NCBI GenBank assembly: GCA_964463485.1
Contig: CAYXDO010000084.1
Location: forward strand, 1-46,012
Source: CAYXDO01 sp964463485
GTDB lineage: Bacteria; Myxococcota; Kuafuiibacteriia; Kuafuiibacteriales; Kuafuiibacteriaceae
Direction: 5' to 3'
Length of the DNA stretch: 46,012 nucleotides
A program made the translations under genes and the position numbers. The first letter of the stretch is position 1. Every line of letters starts with the position of its first letter. This document shows positions 9,084 to 18,400 of this stretch, in pieces. Below the pieces are notes generated by a model that had not been told where the DNA came from, did not search any database, and saw only the letters and a list, made by a program, of their open reading frames with translations.

Positions 9084-9958
9084 GTTACCTGCTCCGAATT
9101 CTCCTTGGGCTCGCCGTCCTCGGCGCGGGGCTCGACGCCTTCATACTGCTCCGACGTCGTCCCCCGATCTCGGACTCGGACATGGCGACTGCCGCCGAGG
9201 TGTTGGCTGAGAGTCGCAGGCCAGGTGATGTGGTCGTCGTCTCCCCGTTGTTCTCGATGCGGGAGCTCGCGGCCTTTCGAGCGGAGGTGGTGAGTCCGGC
9301 CATCCCGTCTCCCGAGACGCTCGCGTCTCGCAGGGTGTTGCTGGTGGACCGCACGGACGTTCGAACGAGAATGCCAGGCACACCCACCAAGAGGCTGCCC
9401 ATCGCGAGCGCCCTCGAGCTCTCGACCTACGAGCCCAGCGGATCGAGCACCATCGTGGTGTTCGATCTGATCGCGGACTTACAGAAGGCGCGGATGAGTG
9501 TGGTCCGGGACGGACACGAGACGGCCTGCGTTCAGCCTCGCTCCGAAGGTGGGTTGGGTTGTGCGCCCGAGCCCGAGTGGCTGTATCTTGCGCCGAGGAG
9601 CCTGGAGCTCGACGGTCGAACCGTGAGTTGTGTCTGGGCCCACCCGACGACCAACGGCGTCATTCGCATCGAGCTTCCGGCCATCCCCGCGCCGCCCACC
9701 GGTCGCAAGCTCGTGCTCGAGCTCGAGGGCGGGCTGACCGACGAGGCCGCGACGACGCCGGATGGGGCGTCCGTCGACGCCACCGTCAGCCAAGGTCAAG
9801 CGCGGCTGGGCGCGATCCTCGTGCCGAACGCGCGCGGAATCCGTCGAGCCTCGATTCCCATTTCGGGAGACGTCCCCGCTCGGATCGAAGTCACCACGGC
9901 TCGCGACGGTCGTCGCCATTTCTGCCTCAACGTTCGCATCGCGGAAGGTCCCGGATGA
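9080..9958 (+). CDS. Membrane-anchored protein of the asnB-GT39 operon
   Basis: The GTG at 9080 overlaps the asnB stop (GTGA), and the 3' end overlaps the next start (ATGA), so translation is probably coupled on both sides. The product has 292 residues. Residues about 3-22 form one membrane segment (SYLLRILLGLAVLGAGLDAF), leaving the rest outside the cytoplasm. Around residues 45-60 the sequence GDVVVVSPLF followed by MRELAAF resembles strands often seen next to GT-C enzymes, where a soluble domain discusses the position of an acceptor. The C-terminal half is rich in beta strands and contains three cysteines. No family was recognised. Its position suggests a partner of the following glycosyltransferase. 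Confidence 0.75.
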   Translation: MSYLLRILLGLAVLGAGLDAFILLRRRPPISDSDMATAAEVLAESRRPGDVVVVSPLFSMRELAAFRAEVVSPAIPSPETLASRRVLLVDRTDVRTRMPGTPTKRLPIASALELSTYEPSGSSTIVVFDLIADLQKARMSVVRDGHETACVQPRSEGGLGCAPEPEWLYLAPRSLELDGRTVSCVWAHPTTNGVIRIELPAIPAPPTGRKLVLELEGGLTDEAATTPDGASVDATVSQGQARLGAILVPNARGIRRASIPISGDVPARIEVTTARDGRRHFCLNVRIAEGPG

Positions 9959-11589
9959 GTCGCGAGAGGCGCCTTTGGATCTCGGGGGTCGTCCTCGTCT
10001 ATTTCGTCGTGTCGGTCGTGGGCCTCTTTTCCTTCGGGCTCACGGACGACGACGACTTCTACATTCCGGCGGGAGTTTCGCAGGCGCGGTGGCTCGGCCA
10101 GCTGGTGTCGCTGAGCGGCCTGAGCAGGGCGGCGATCGACTCGGCGTTCACCGTGAACCACGAGCACCCTCCGTTTGCGAAGTACGTGTTTGGGATTTGT
10201 CACTTTGCCTTCCACGAATGGCTCGGGCCCTTTCGGGCGGCGAGGGTGGGTACGGTGCTCTTCTCGACGCTGACCGCGTTCATGATGATGATCCTCGCGA
10301 GCCGGCACCTGTCGGGCCGACGGGGTTTGTGGGTGGGTACGTCCGCGGTCGCGATGATGCTGACTCTGCCGAGGTTCTTCTTCCACTCTCACGCGGCGAC
10401 GCTGGATGTGCCGGTGACTGCGATGTATCTGGTCGCGGCTACGTTCGCGCTCCTCGGGGAGCGTAGCGTGAAATACGCGATCTGGGTCGGTCCGATCTTT
10501 GGCTTGGCGACCGCGACGAAGTTGAACGCACCCTTCTTGCTGCTCGCCTACGTACCCTTCGCGGTCTTGGTGAGATGGGGGCGATCGGGCGGAGATGGCG
10601 AGTCGGGGTTGTCGCTTCCGCCCGTACCGCTAGCGCTGCTCTCCATGCTGACCCTGGGGCCGATCGTATTCTTCTTGGTGTGGCCTTGGATGTGGTTCGA
10701 CACGGTCGCCCGGGTCGCGGCGTACGTTGGATTTCACGCAAAACACTACGGGATTCACTTTTTGTATTTTGGTCGAATTTACACGAGTGATCCTTTCGCG
10801 CCGTGGCATGCGCCGTTCGTGACGGCCGCGCTGACGACGCCGGTGGCCACGCTGGTGTTGTTCTTCGCGGGCGCGATCTCAGGAGCTTCTCGTGTGATCC
10901 AGCGCCTGCGAGCGAGGTTTGGTACCGATGACGACGCTCGCCGAGAAGGCGACTTCGTGCTCTTCGTGGCGCTCAACGCGATCACGACGATCGGCGTAGT
11001 GGCGTTCGCGGGGACGCCCATTTATGGCGGTGAGAAGCTATTCATGCCTTTCTTTCCGTTTCTTTGCCTCCTGGCGGCGTACGGATTGGAGCGAGCGGTG
11101 GCCCTCATCCCGTATCCCCCGGGCGCGTCGATGGTCGTGGCCGCGCTCCTGAGTACGTCGGGCCTGAGCCTGGTGATCGAGCACGGTGAGTACGGGTTAT
11201 CGTCGTTCAACGGGCTCGCGGGGGGCCTGTCCGGAGCTACCGCGCTCGGGATGGAGCGGCAATACTACGACGTGGCCTTCTTGGAGCTCCCGCGGCTGCT
11301 GTCCAAGGAGGCGCCTCGGAATCTGAAGGTGCACTTTTTGCCGAACAACTGGGAGTACGCTCGGACCTATCGTTACTATCGGGATGCTGGCATTCTGCGG
11401 AGCGACATTCGGGTCGTCGAGCGGCCCGAGGATGCAGATTGGATTGTCATCACCCATGAACGCCGTTTTGCGCGATACTCGGAGGACCTCTCGCGGTACC
11501 GTGACCGAAAGATCCTTCACGAGGCGATCGTCGACGGGACTCCGGTCTGGAGTCTCCTGGACGTGCGTGCCACGGCGCGCAGCAACTGA
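9955..11589 (+). CDS. GT-C glycosyltransferase, PMT/ArnT-like (family 39-type)
   Basis: The ATG at 9955 overlaps the previous stop by 4 nt; the product has 544 residues. The first membrane helix (about residues 8-28) is followed by an acidic loop with TDDDDFY (D31-D34), the expected position of the catalytic aspartates of GT-C enzymes. NHEHPPFAKY then matches the H-P-P loop of protein mannosyltransferase/ArnT-like proteins. About ten hydrophobic helices follow, then a soluble C-terminal domain of about 120 residues ending in a domain with HERRFARYS. These enzymes use polyprenyl-phosphate sugars and transfer outside the membrane. Coupling with asnB and the 9080 gene suggests one envelope glycosylation pathway. 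The acceptor is unknown. Confidence 0.85.
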   Translation: MSRERRLWISGVVLVYFVVSVVGLFSFGLTDDDDFYIPAGVSQARWLGQLVSLSGLSRAAIDSAFTVNHEHPPFAKYVFGICHFAFHEWLGPFRAARVGTVLFSTLTAFMMMILASRHLSGRRGLWVGTSAVAMMLTLPRFFFHSHAATLDVPVTAMYLVAATFALLGERSVKYAIWVGPIFGLATATKLNAPFLLLAYVPFAVLVRWGRSGGDGESGLSLPPVPLALLSMLTLGPIVFFLVWPWMWFDTVARVAAYVGFHAKHYGIHFLYFGRIYTSDPFAPWHAPFVTAALTTPVATLVLFFAGAISGASRVIQRLRARFGTDDDARREGDFVLFVALNAITTIGVVAFAGTPIYGGEKLFMPFFPFLCLLAAYGLERAVALIPYPPGASMVVAALLSTSGLSLVIEHGEYGLSSFNGLAGGLSGATALGMERQYYDVAFLELPRLLSKEAPRNLKVHFLPNNWEYARTYRYYRDAGILRSDIRVVERPEDADWIVITHERRFARYSEDLSRYRDRKILHEAIVDGTPVWSLLDVRATARSN

Positions 11590-11647
11590 GTACGGCTCCC
11601 CGAGGAGCTCGAGCGCAACTGGGGTCGCTCCTCGGAGCTCCAGGGCA

Positions 11648-14134
11648 ATGGCAGTCGGCGCGCTCCTCACGGTCTGCGTGGGCTGCTCCGCGACTTCGTT
11701 CAAGTTGGAGCTCGAAGCGGATCCCGACGACGTGGTGATTTGGGCGAGGCTCGATGGGGAGTCCATCGTCGAATCGCGTGCCGAGCTGGCTCGCGACCCG
11801 GTGTTCGCGGTGACTCAGCCCGGCGAGAGATTGTGGGTGGGGCGCTTTCGACCGGGAGAGTTCGCCTTTGGGCTCGACGGCCGACCGCTGACTTCGTCCG
11901 ACTTGCTCCAGTTGACGCTGGACGCGTCGAGCTCGTGCGGGAGGTGTCTCTTCGACGCCGCCGAAGCGCCGGCCCTGATTTACGCGGGTCAGAGCTGTCC
12001 GATTCCGCCGTTCGTCGAGCAGAAGATCCTCGTCGAGGGCGACGGAGCGATGGCCGAGGTCGACGAGCCCACGCCCGCGACGCTTCGACTCAGCCCCGGC
12101 GGAGACTGCGCGTGTCCCGAGTCACCGGAGCAGCGCTGGACCGAGCTCGAACCGTGCCCCGTGCGAGGTGAGGCCGACATCGCACCCCGCGACATCGCGC
12201 TGAGAGCGGACGGGACAGTCTTTGGATTTGCCGGGAGCTTCGGGCTGGCAATCGACGCCCAAGGACGCACGCTCTGGGGTGAGTTCGAACCTGCGTTCGG
12301 ATCGTTGAGGAGCTGGGTCTCCTTGCCCGACGGACGAATCGTCTTGGCGAGCAGCGTTCGCGGATCGGGCGGAGAGGTGGACTTTCAGGACGTGCGGATC
12401 GTCGCGGTCGACGGAGAGACACTCACCGCGGGCCCGATCGGTGGCTTGCCGGAGTTGACCCGCGTCAATGTGAGTCCTGGGCAAGACGGCCGATTCGAGA
12501 TCCTCGCCGCCACACGCGTCGGCACGCTCATCAGCGCGACGGGGGCGACGTGCTCGGTCTCGGGCGCCTCGGCTGAGTGTGAGCTCGTGCCCCTTCGAAA
12601 GGACATGAGTTGCCCGAACACGTATGCGAAGAGCGCGCTCGAGTCCGTGACTATCTTGGAGAACGGCGACGGCGTAGCGTGGCTCGAGGGTGGGTTGCTC
12701 TTCCGTCCGCGAGGGGAGAGAACCTGGTCCTGCGTGCCGGGAACGAATCAGCTCGCGCTAGAGGTGCCTGGCCAAGGTCCGATGGAGGTCCCTGGCGACG
12801 TCTCCTTGATCTCCTTGGGACGACGGATCTTGGCCTGCGGATCGACGGGGTCGTTGGGATCCACCGCGGTCGTGCTGACCGCGACCGTGCCCGAGAGCTT
12901 GCGGGCAGAGTCTGGTGAGTTGGTTCCATTCCCGGTCCGCCTCTTGGCACTCCATGCGGAAGCGAACGCGATCTGTGCGGGCTTCGCGGCCGCTCCGGAT
13001 GGCTCGTCGATAGACGTGCTCTTCAATGGAGCGCCGCCGCACGTGGCCAGAGTGAGTCGCGAAGGAGTGCTCCTCTCGGTCCGAGCTCAGGCTGAAGTGT
13101 TTGGCGTCGAGTCAGCCCTACTCAGAGTCTTCCAGGCTGGGCCCTGGCTTGCCGCGATCGGGCTGACGGGCACTATCTTCCGAAACGACGGGGCAAGCTC
13201 GCGACTCGCCGAGCTGAGGTCTCCGGGGTCGACGACGAGCGCGGCCGTGACGACGCCGCGCGGGTTTCGAATCTATCGTGAACGAGCGACTGCGCTCGAG
13301 ATCGTGGCTGGGTCGGGCTGCGAGGACGTAGAGGTCTTGCCAACCCCGATCGAGCTCTCCGCGGTCGCCGCGGTGACCCAGGAGGGAGACGTCGACGTCG
13401 TGGCCGGAGTCGAGGAGGGAGCGCTCGTCCTGACTCGAGTTCGGGGAGAGTCGGTCGAAATTTCTCGTCTCGGACCCATCCCGGCGGCCCCCGTTCAAGT
13501 GGTGAGTTTGGGTTCGGGAAGACTCGTCATGAGGCTCGCCGACGGAGCTCTGTGGGCCGCAATCGGAGACCGCGTGCAGCTCGTCTCCATAGGCCCTTAT
13601 TTGTCGCTGGCTGCGTCCCAGGGCGTCGCGCTCGCAGGAAAGGTCGGAGGGATCGATCGGGTCTCGCCGGCGCTCGACGGGACGCTCCGAGCCATTTCCG
13701 TGTCCGAAACTTTGGAAGGCGTCGCCTTCGCTCAGGTCGACGCGCAGAGGAACGGCCCGGAGCAGGTGACCGCGATATCTCTCGAGTGTCCCGACCGCGG
13801 CCGCGTCGAGATGTTCGAGTCCCTGAATCGAGTCGACTTCGAATGGACCAACCGAACCCACTCTGCCTGGGTGATTTCGGGAGAGTGCGGATCGGGAGCT
13901 CAGCTATGCCCCGACTTCACGTTTCGGCCTTTCGCTCTGACCGCTCCGGCCCCCACCGAGGTCGCCACCGTCGCGCTGCCCGGGCTCCTCGTATACGCGA
14001 AGGGAACTCTCCACGCAGCTCAGGGCAAGCTGACGACCCTGCCTTTCGATCGTGCGCACCAACTCGTGGGTTCGTCTGGCGTCTACGTCGGAGTCTCGAG
14101 CGGGGGTGAGGCAGCCGTCGTGTTCGCGCGATAG
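11648..14134 (+). CDS. Large lipoprotein of a window-wide paralogous family (copy 1)
   Basis: The start is the ATG at 11648, 58 bp after the glycosyltransferase stop; the protein has 828 residues. A short signal sequence ends in the lipobox VGC, Cys at about residue 13. The N-terminal domain carries a cysteine pattern shared with two other genes in this window: a LDGRPL motif, CGRC (97-100), GQSCPIP (C117) and a CAC (154-156). The remaining 650 residues are repeated beta-strand blocks such as ALRADGTVFGFAGSFGLAID, which look like a beta-propeller. It is probably an outer-surface lipoprotein. The ligand or function is unknown. Copies 2 and 3 are at 30925-33537 and 41474-43813. Confidence 0.75.
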   Translation: MAVGALLTVCVGCSATSFKLELEADPDDVVIWARLDGESIVESRAELARDPVFAVTQPGERLWVGRFRPGEFAFGLDGRPLTSSDLLQLTLDASSSCGRCLFDAAEAPALIYAGQSCPIPPFVEQKILVEGDGAMAEVDEPTPATLRLSPGGDCACPESPEQRWTELEPCPVRGEADIAPRDIALRADGTVFGFAGSFGLAIDAQGRTLWGEFEPAFGSLRSWVSLPDGRIVLASSVRGSGGEVDFQDVRIVAVDGETLTAGPIGGLPELTRVNVSPGQDGRFEILAATRVGTLISATGATCSVSGASAECELVPLRKDMSCPNTYAKSALESVTILENGDGVAWLEGGLLFRPRGERTWSCVPGTNQLALEVPGQGPMEVPGDVSLISLGRRILACGSTGSLGSTAVVLTATVPESLRAESGELVPFPVRLLALHAEANAICAGFAAAPDGSSIDVLFNGAPPHVARVSREGVLLSVRAQAEVFGVESALLRVFQAGPWLAAIGLTGTIFRNDGASSRLAELRSPGSTTSAAVTTPRGFRIYRERATALEIVAGSGCEDVEVLPTPIELSAVAAVTQEGDVDVVAGVEEGALVLTRVRGESVEISRLGPIPAAPVQVVSLGSGRLVMRLADGALWAAIGDRVQLVSIGPYLSLAASQGVALAGKVGGIDRVSPALDGTLRAISVSETLEGVAFAQVDAQRNGPEQVTAISLECPDRGRVEMFESLNRVDFEWTNRTHSAWVISGECGSGAQLCPDFTFRPFALTAPAPTEVATVALPGLLVYAKGTLHAAQGKLTTLPFDRAHQLVGSSGVYVGVSSGGEAAVVFAR

Positions 14135-14198
14135 ATCGAACGTCGGCCACCGTCGAATTCTTCACGCTCGCCCCTCGGTTTGCTGCTAGGCTGTCGCG

Positions 14199-15173
14199 AT
14201 GTTCGAATTTCGCGCCCAACTCATGTGCTCCGCGCTCCTCGTTTTAGGATCTGGCTGTGGCGCGACGCAAGTCCGCGTCAGCCGCCTCGCGCCCGCGGAA
14301 GTCACGATTCCTGTCGGAAAGCCCATCGCCATCACCCAAATCACCGGCGCAGGTTCCGACAGGCTGTCTGCCGAGCTCACCCAAGCCGTCGTGGAGACCA
14401 AGCGATTTCAAGTGCTCGAGCGACAGCAGCTCCAGCCCGTGATGGCCGAGCTCGGTTTTTCGGCGGCCGGACACATCTCCGACGAGACGGCGATCTCGTT
14501 CGGGCAGATGACGGGCGCGGCGACTCTGATCATGGGTGACGTCCTTGGCGACGACTACGACGAGAAGGTCACGAGCGTGCTCGGCAAGTGCACCAAAGAC
14601 GGCACGGTCTACGAATGCACGCAGTTCACGCGAACCGCGGAGGCGACGCTTCGAGTGAGCCTGAAAGTGCTCGAGACGGAGACCGGGAGAGTATTGGCGG
14701 CGAAGAGTTTGTCCGCCTCGCGAAAGCGGAGCGCCCAAGCTACCGATACGGAGCCCGCGCCGATCCAGGCGAAGGACGAAATGATCACCGAATGTCGCAC
14801 CGAGCTCGTGCAGTCGTTCGTCGCGGTGATCGCTCCTCACGAGGTGACGGAGTCCGTTTCGATGCCGACGGATGGTGACTTGCCGGAGCTCGAGGCTGGG
14901 CACAAGCAGGCGCAGGTCGCGAATTGGCCGGTTGCGATCGAGAAGTACGAGGCCGCGGTGGCGCGGTCAGCGGGGCCTGAGTTTGACGACGAGCAGCGCG
15001 GGCTCGCCAAGTACTGTCTTGGAGTCGGCTTGGCGTACTCAGGTTCGTTCGACGAAGGGATCGAGCAGCTCGAGCGAGCGCTGGCGCTCAACCCAGACCC
15101 GATGTTCAAGAGTCAGCTAGAGACGGTGCGGCGGTTCAAGGCCGAGGCGGCGAAGTTGGCCGAGCAACAATAG
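14199..15173 (+). CDS. CsgG-like lipoprotein with C-terminal TPR
   Basis: The protein has 324 residues. The signal peptide ends in LGSGC (Cys 20), a lipobox. Residues about 45-190 match the CsgG/FlgO-like fold: AELTQAVVETKRFQVLERQQ, then MAELGFSAAG, then a region with TGAATLIMGDV. That pattern is seen in CsgG-family periplasmic or outer-membrane lipoproteins. A disulfide is possible between C-terminal residues of GKCTKD and YECTQF. Residues about 225-324 form TPR helices with an ALNPDP turn. It lies 64 bp after the lipoprotein copy 1 and may be cotranscribed. A role in outer-membrane assembly or secretion is plausible; the curli pathway is not present here. Confidence 0.75.
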   Translation: MFEFRAQLMCSALLVLGSGCGATQVRVSRLAPAEVTIPVGKPIAITQITGAGSDRLSAELTQAVVETKRFQVLERQQLQPVMAELGFSAAGHISDETAISFGQMTGAATLIMGDVLGDDYDEKVTSVLGKCTKDGTVYECTQFTRTAEATLRVSLKVLETETGRVLAAKSLSASRKRSAQATDTEPAPIQAKDEMITECRTELVQSFVAVIAPHEVTESVSMPTDGDLPELEAGHKQAQVANWPVAIEKYEAAVARSAGPEFDDEQRGLAKYCLGVGLAYSGSFDEGIEQLERALALNPDPMFKSQLETVRRFKAEAAKLAEQQ

Positions 15174-15186
15174 GGATCGAACAGAC

Positions 15187-15374
15187 CCCTGGGAGCGCAG
15201 GCATCTTGCCTGCGCCTAACCTTCGCGGAGTCCCAATACTCTGATCTGAACAGAGAGAGCCGGCCTTGCTTTGGTTGCGGCCCGCTATAGATATGGAGCC
15301 GTTCGCAGTCGCGGAGTCACCGAAATGGGACTCCGCGAAGTCTACGCGCAGGCAAGATGCCTGCGCTCCCAGGG
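15187..15374. terminator. Large inverted repeat between convergent genes
   Basis: Two 49-nt arms, 15187-15235 and 15326-15374, are reverse complements apart from about five central bases. The core reads CTGGGAGCGCAGGCATCTTG on the left arm. Each arm also holds its own smaller palindrome (GCAGGCATCTTGCCTGC). The loop is about 90 nt. It lies between the convergent genes 14199-15173 and 15439-19191, so bidirectional termination is likely. Related sequence occurs at 30845-30892, so it is also a dispersed palindromic repeat. Confidence 0.75.
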
Positions 15375-15437
15375 CAGGAGCTCCCAGGGCAGGAGCCTGC
15401 GCTGCCAGAGCAGGAGCCTGCGCTCCCAGAGCAGGAG
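15360..15437. repeat. 21-bp tandem repeats abutting a stop codon
   Basis: Three near-identical 21-bp units (15360-15380, 15396-15416, 15417-15437) and one 15-bp partial unit (15381-15395) share the core CTCCCAGAGCAGGAG. The first unit overlaps the right arm of the inverted repeat. The array ends one base before the stop codon of the minus-strand TPR gene, so it has grown right up to a gene end. Confidence 0.85.
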
Positions 15438-15438
15438 C

Positions 15439-18400
15439 CTAGTGCGTTTCCAGGGCTTTCTTCGCCGATGAGGCCAGGTCTTCGGGTGCTTTGGGGTGCT
15501 TGACGCACTTTTCCAGCATGACTTTGCGGTCTTTGGTCCTGGCCAGAGCCACCAGGCAGACCGCTTCGCCCTGAGTTGCCGTGTTGTCTTCGGACTCGGT
15601 GAGCGCGCGCTCGAAGTAGCTTACGGCCTCCGTCGAGTTGCTCCGCCTCGCCTCGATGCCGCCGATACGGAGGAGCGCGGTGGGGTCGCCAGGAAAGGCG
15701 TCGAGCACTTTTTTCCACGCGCTCAGGGACTCCGCGTCTTTGCCCATCATCTGGAGAGTCTCGCCGATGTCGCGCCAGATCGTCTGATCTTCGGGCAGGG
15801 CTTTTTTGTATCTTTCGAGCAAGCTCATCGCGCGTCCGAAAGCGTTTTGGTCTCTCGCTGCGAGCGCGAGCTCGCGGATACTGGCGATGTCGTTGATGTT
15901 CTGGGCGAGGGCCTGCTCCCACTCGCTCACCGCCTCGAGCATCCGGTCTTGTTTCTTGAGCGCGCGGCCTAGCCAAAGGTGGAACTCGGCGCGGGTGCGA
16001 GTACCTTTGACCGCGTTTTCGAAGGCCTCCCTTGCTTTTTCGGGGGACCCATCGAGGAGCTCGATGCGTCCCAGCCAATATTGAATGTCGGGATCGTTCG
16101 GAGCTCGTTTGATCGCCTCGTCGAGCATGGCGCGGGCGCGTCCGCTCTCGGGTTCCTTCTGAGACATGAGCGCGCCCGCCATGGCGATGTACGGCTTGGG
16201 GCTGTTGCCGTCGATGGCGGCGGCTTCTCGGTAGACGTCGAGCGCGGCCTCGGTCCGTCCTGCGACCTCCAACACGCGGCCGCACTCGGACAGGACTTCC
16301 TGTGAGTTGGACACGGTGCGCTGCAGGTCGATACAGATCGCCTCGGCCTCGTAGAACTCGGGTCGAGCGCGAGGCTTGGGGTGGTTTGCGGCCAGGTCTC
16401 TCAAGGTCGCGGCGAGGCCGAGGCGCGATCGATGGTCTTCGGGGTCGAGATCCCTGGCGGTGAGGAAAGTCTTTCGTGCGGAGCTCAACTCACCTCGTCG
16501 ACGTTGACACTCACCCAGGATCAGCAAGGCGTTGACGTCGCTGGGATCGGCGGCGACGAGCTTGCCTGCGGCCTCACGCGCGCCTTCGATTTCGCCGAGG
16601 TCGAGCTCCGTCCGGATGCGCCAGATTTGGGCGCGGAGCTTGTCCAGGCTCGTTCCTTCCTTCGCGGCCGCGGCGGCGAAGGCGTTCTTCGCGGCCGACA
16701 GCTTGCCGAGCTTGAGGTTGAGCTTGCCCTCGACGAAGAAGGGCAGCGCGACCTTGGGCGCGAGGGCCTTGGCAGCATCGATGTCGGTGAAGGCCTTGGC
16801 CAGCTCGTTCTGCGCGAACCTGGCTTCGGCGCGGGCCGTGAGCGCGGGTACGTCGGCCGCTGACCTGGCGGGACCCGTCATGGCACGACCCACCACCTTT
16901 TCAGCCAAATCACCGGCACCCATTTCCGCGTGCGCACGGGCGAGCAGGAGCAAGCTCTCCGTGCGCCGGGGCTCGAGCTCGTAAGCCTCGCCCGCAAACC
17001 TCGCCATCTGAGCGGGTCGCGCGGCGTCTTCGAAGGCGATGGCGGCTTCGAAGTTCACGGCGCCGCGCCGATCGGGGGGCAGGCCCTCGCGGCTTCCGTC
17101 GGCAGCGGCGGCGAGCATCTTGAGTCGATCACCTGGACGCCCGAGGGTCCCGTAGAGGTCGGCGGCGACCGTGGCGGCGGTGGCAAATCGGGGCTCGGAG
17201 AATACTGCCTTGGCGAACAGCTCGGCTGAAAGCGCGGGATCGCTCCTGCGCAGAAGTCGACCCGCACTCATCCACGCAAATGGGTACTTGGAGTCGATGA
17301 CGAGCGCGCGATCGATGGTCTCGAGGGCGCGGCCCACCGTGGTGGTCTGGACCTCCGCGAGCGCTAGGATCACGAGCCCTTCCTTGTCGGTGGCGAAGCT
17401 CGGCTGAATCGGCGCGAGCGCCTGAGTTGCGGCTTCTCCGTCGCCGTCGAAGAGGGCGGCGATCGCGCGGGCCTTGGCGGCATCGGCGCCCGCGGCCTCG
17501 AGGGGGAGCTCCGCGAGCTTGGCCGTGAAGTCCTTGCGCGGGAAGGCGTCGCCGTAGATCAGGTGAGCCAGGCCGAGGACTTTGACGAGGGTGGGTTTTG
17601 AAGAAGGTTGGCCGGTGAGTGCGGCGATGGCGGATCGGAAGGACTCATAGGTTCCGCGATCGATGACGTCCTGGGCGCTCTCCGCTTTCACTTTGCGCAC
17701 CAACGACTCGGCGCCGCCTCGCAGGTCCGAGTTGTCTTGAATGCTCTGGTCCACGGTGGCTTCGATGGACTTGGAGAAGAACCAACCCATGTTGAGCCAG
17801 TAGGATGTAACGAGGCCCACGGCGAACAGCGCGGCGAGCCCGCCGAAGCCGATGATGTGTCGCCGATACACGAGAAAGAACGGAGGTTTCAGGTCGCTGG
17901 CGTCGAGGCCGTCGACGAGCGCCTCGGCTCGTGGAGCTGGCGCGGTGGGCTCGTTGTTTGCGGGGTTGGCTTCTTCGACCGCGACCTCGGCTTCGGGCTC
18001 CTTGGTCGCGGCGAGCTCTGCGGCGAACGATGCGTCGGGAGACGCGCCCCTCGGAGCGACGGGCGTGGCGCGACCAGGCGGGTTCGCGCGGGGAGGCTCG
18101 TCACCCGGGCCCGCGTCGAGGTCGAGCCCATCGTCGAGGTCGAGGGCCTTCTTCTTCCGCGCGGCCTTGGGGTCGGCTTCTCCGATGGGCGGCGGTGGCT
18201 CCTCGGGCTTGGCTTCGATCGGGGGTGGTGCGGGCGGCTCCGGGTTCATCAACGCATCGAGGTCCGCGAGGTCGACCTTGGCGGTGACCCGTGGCTTGGA
18301 TGCTCCGAAGACCGGGACGTTTCCCGACCCCGTGCGCGGACGATGGGCCGTGCCTGGCAGGGCGACGGCGCTTCCCTCCGTTCGCAGCTCCGCCGATTTC

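Noticed and set aside
15360..15437. CRISPR-like array
   Set aside because: The 21-bp units are directly adjacent with no spacers, so they are plain tandem repeats.
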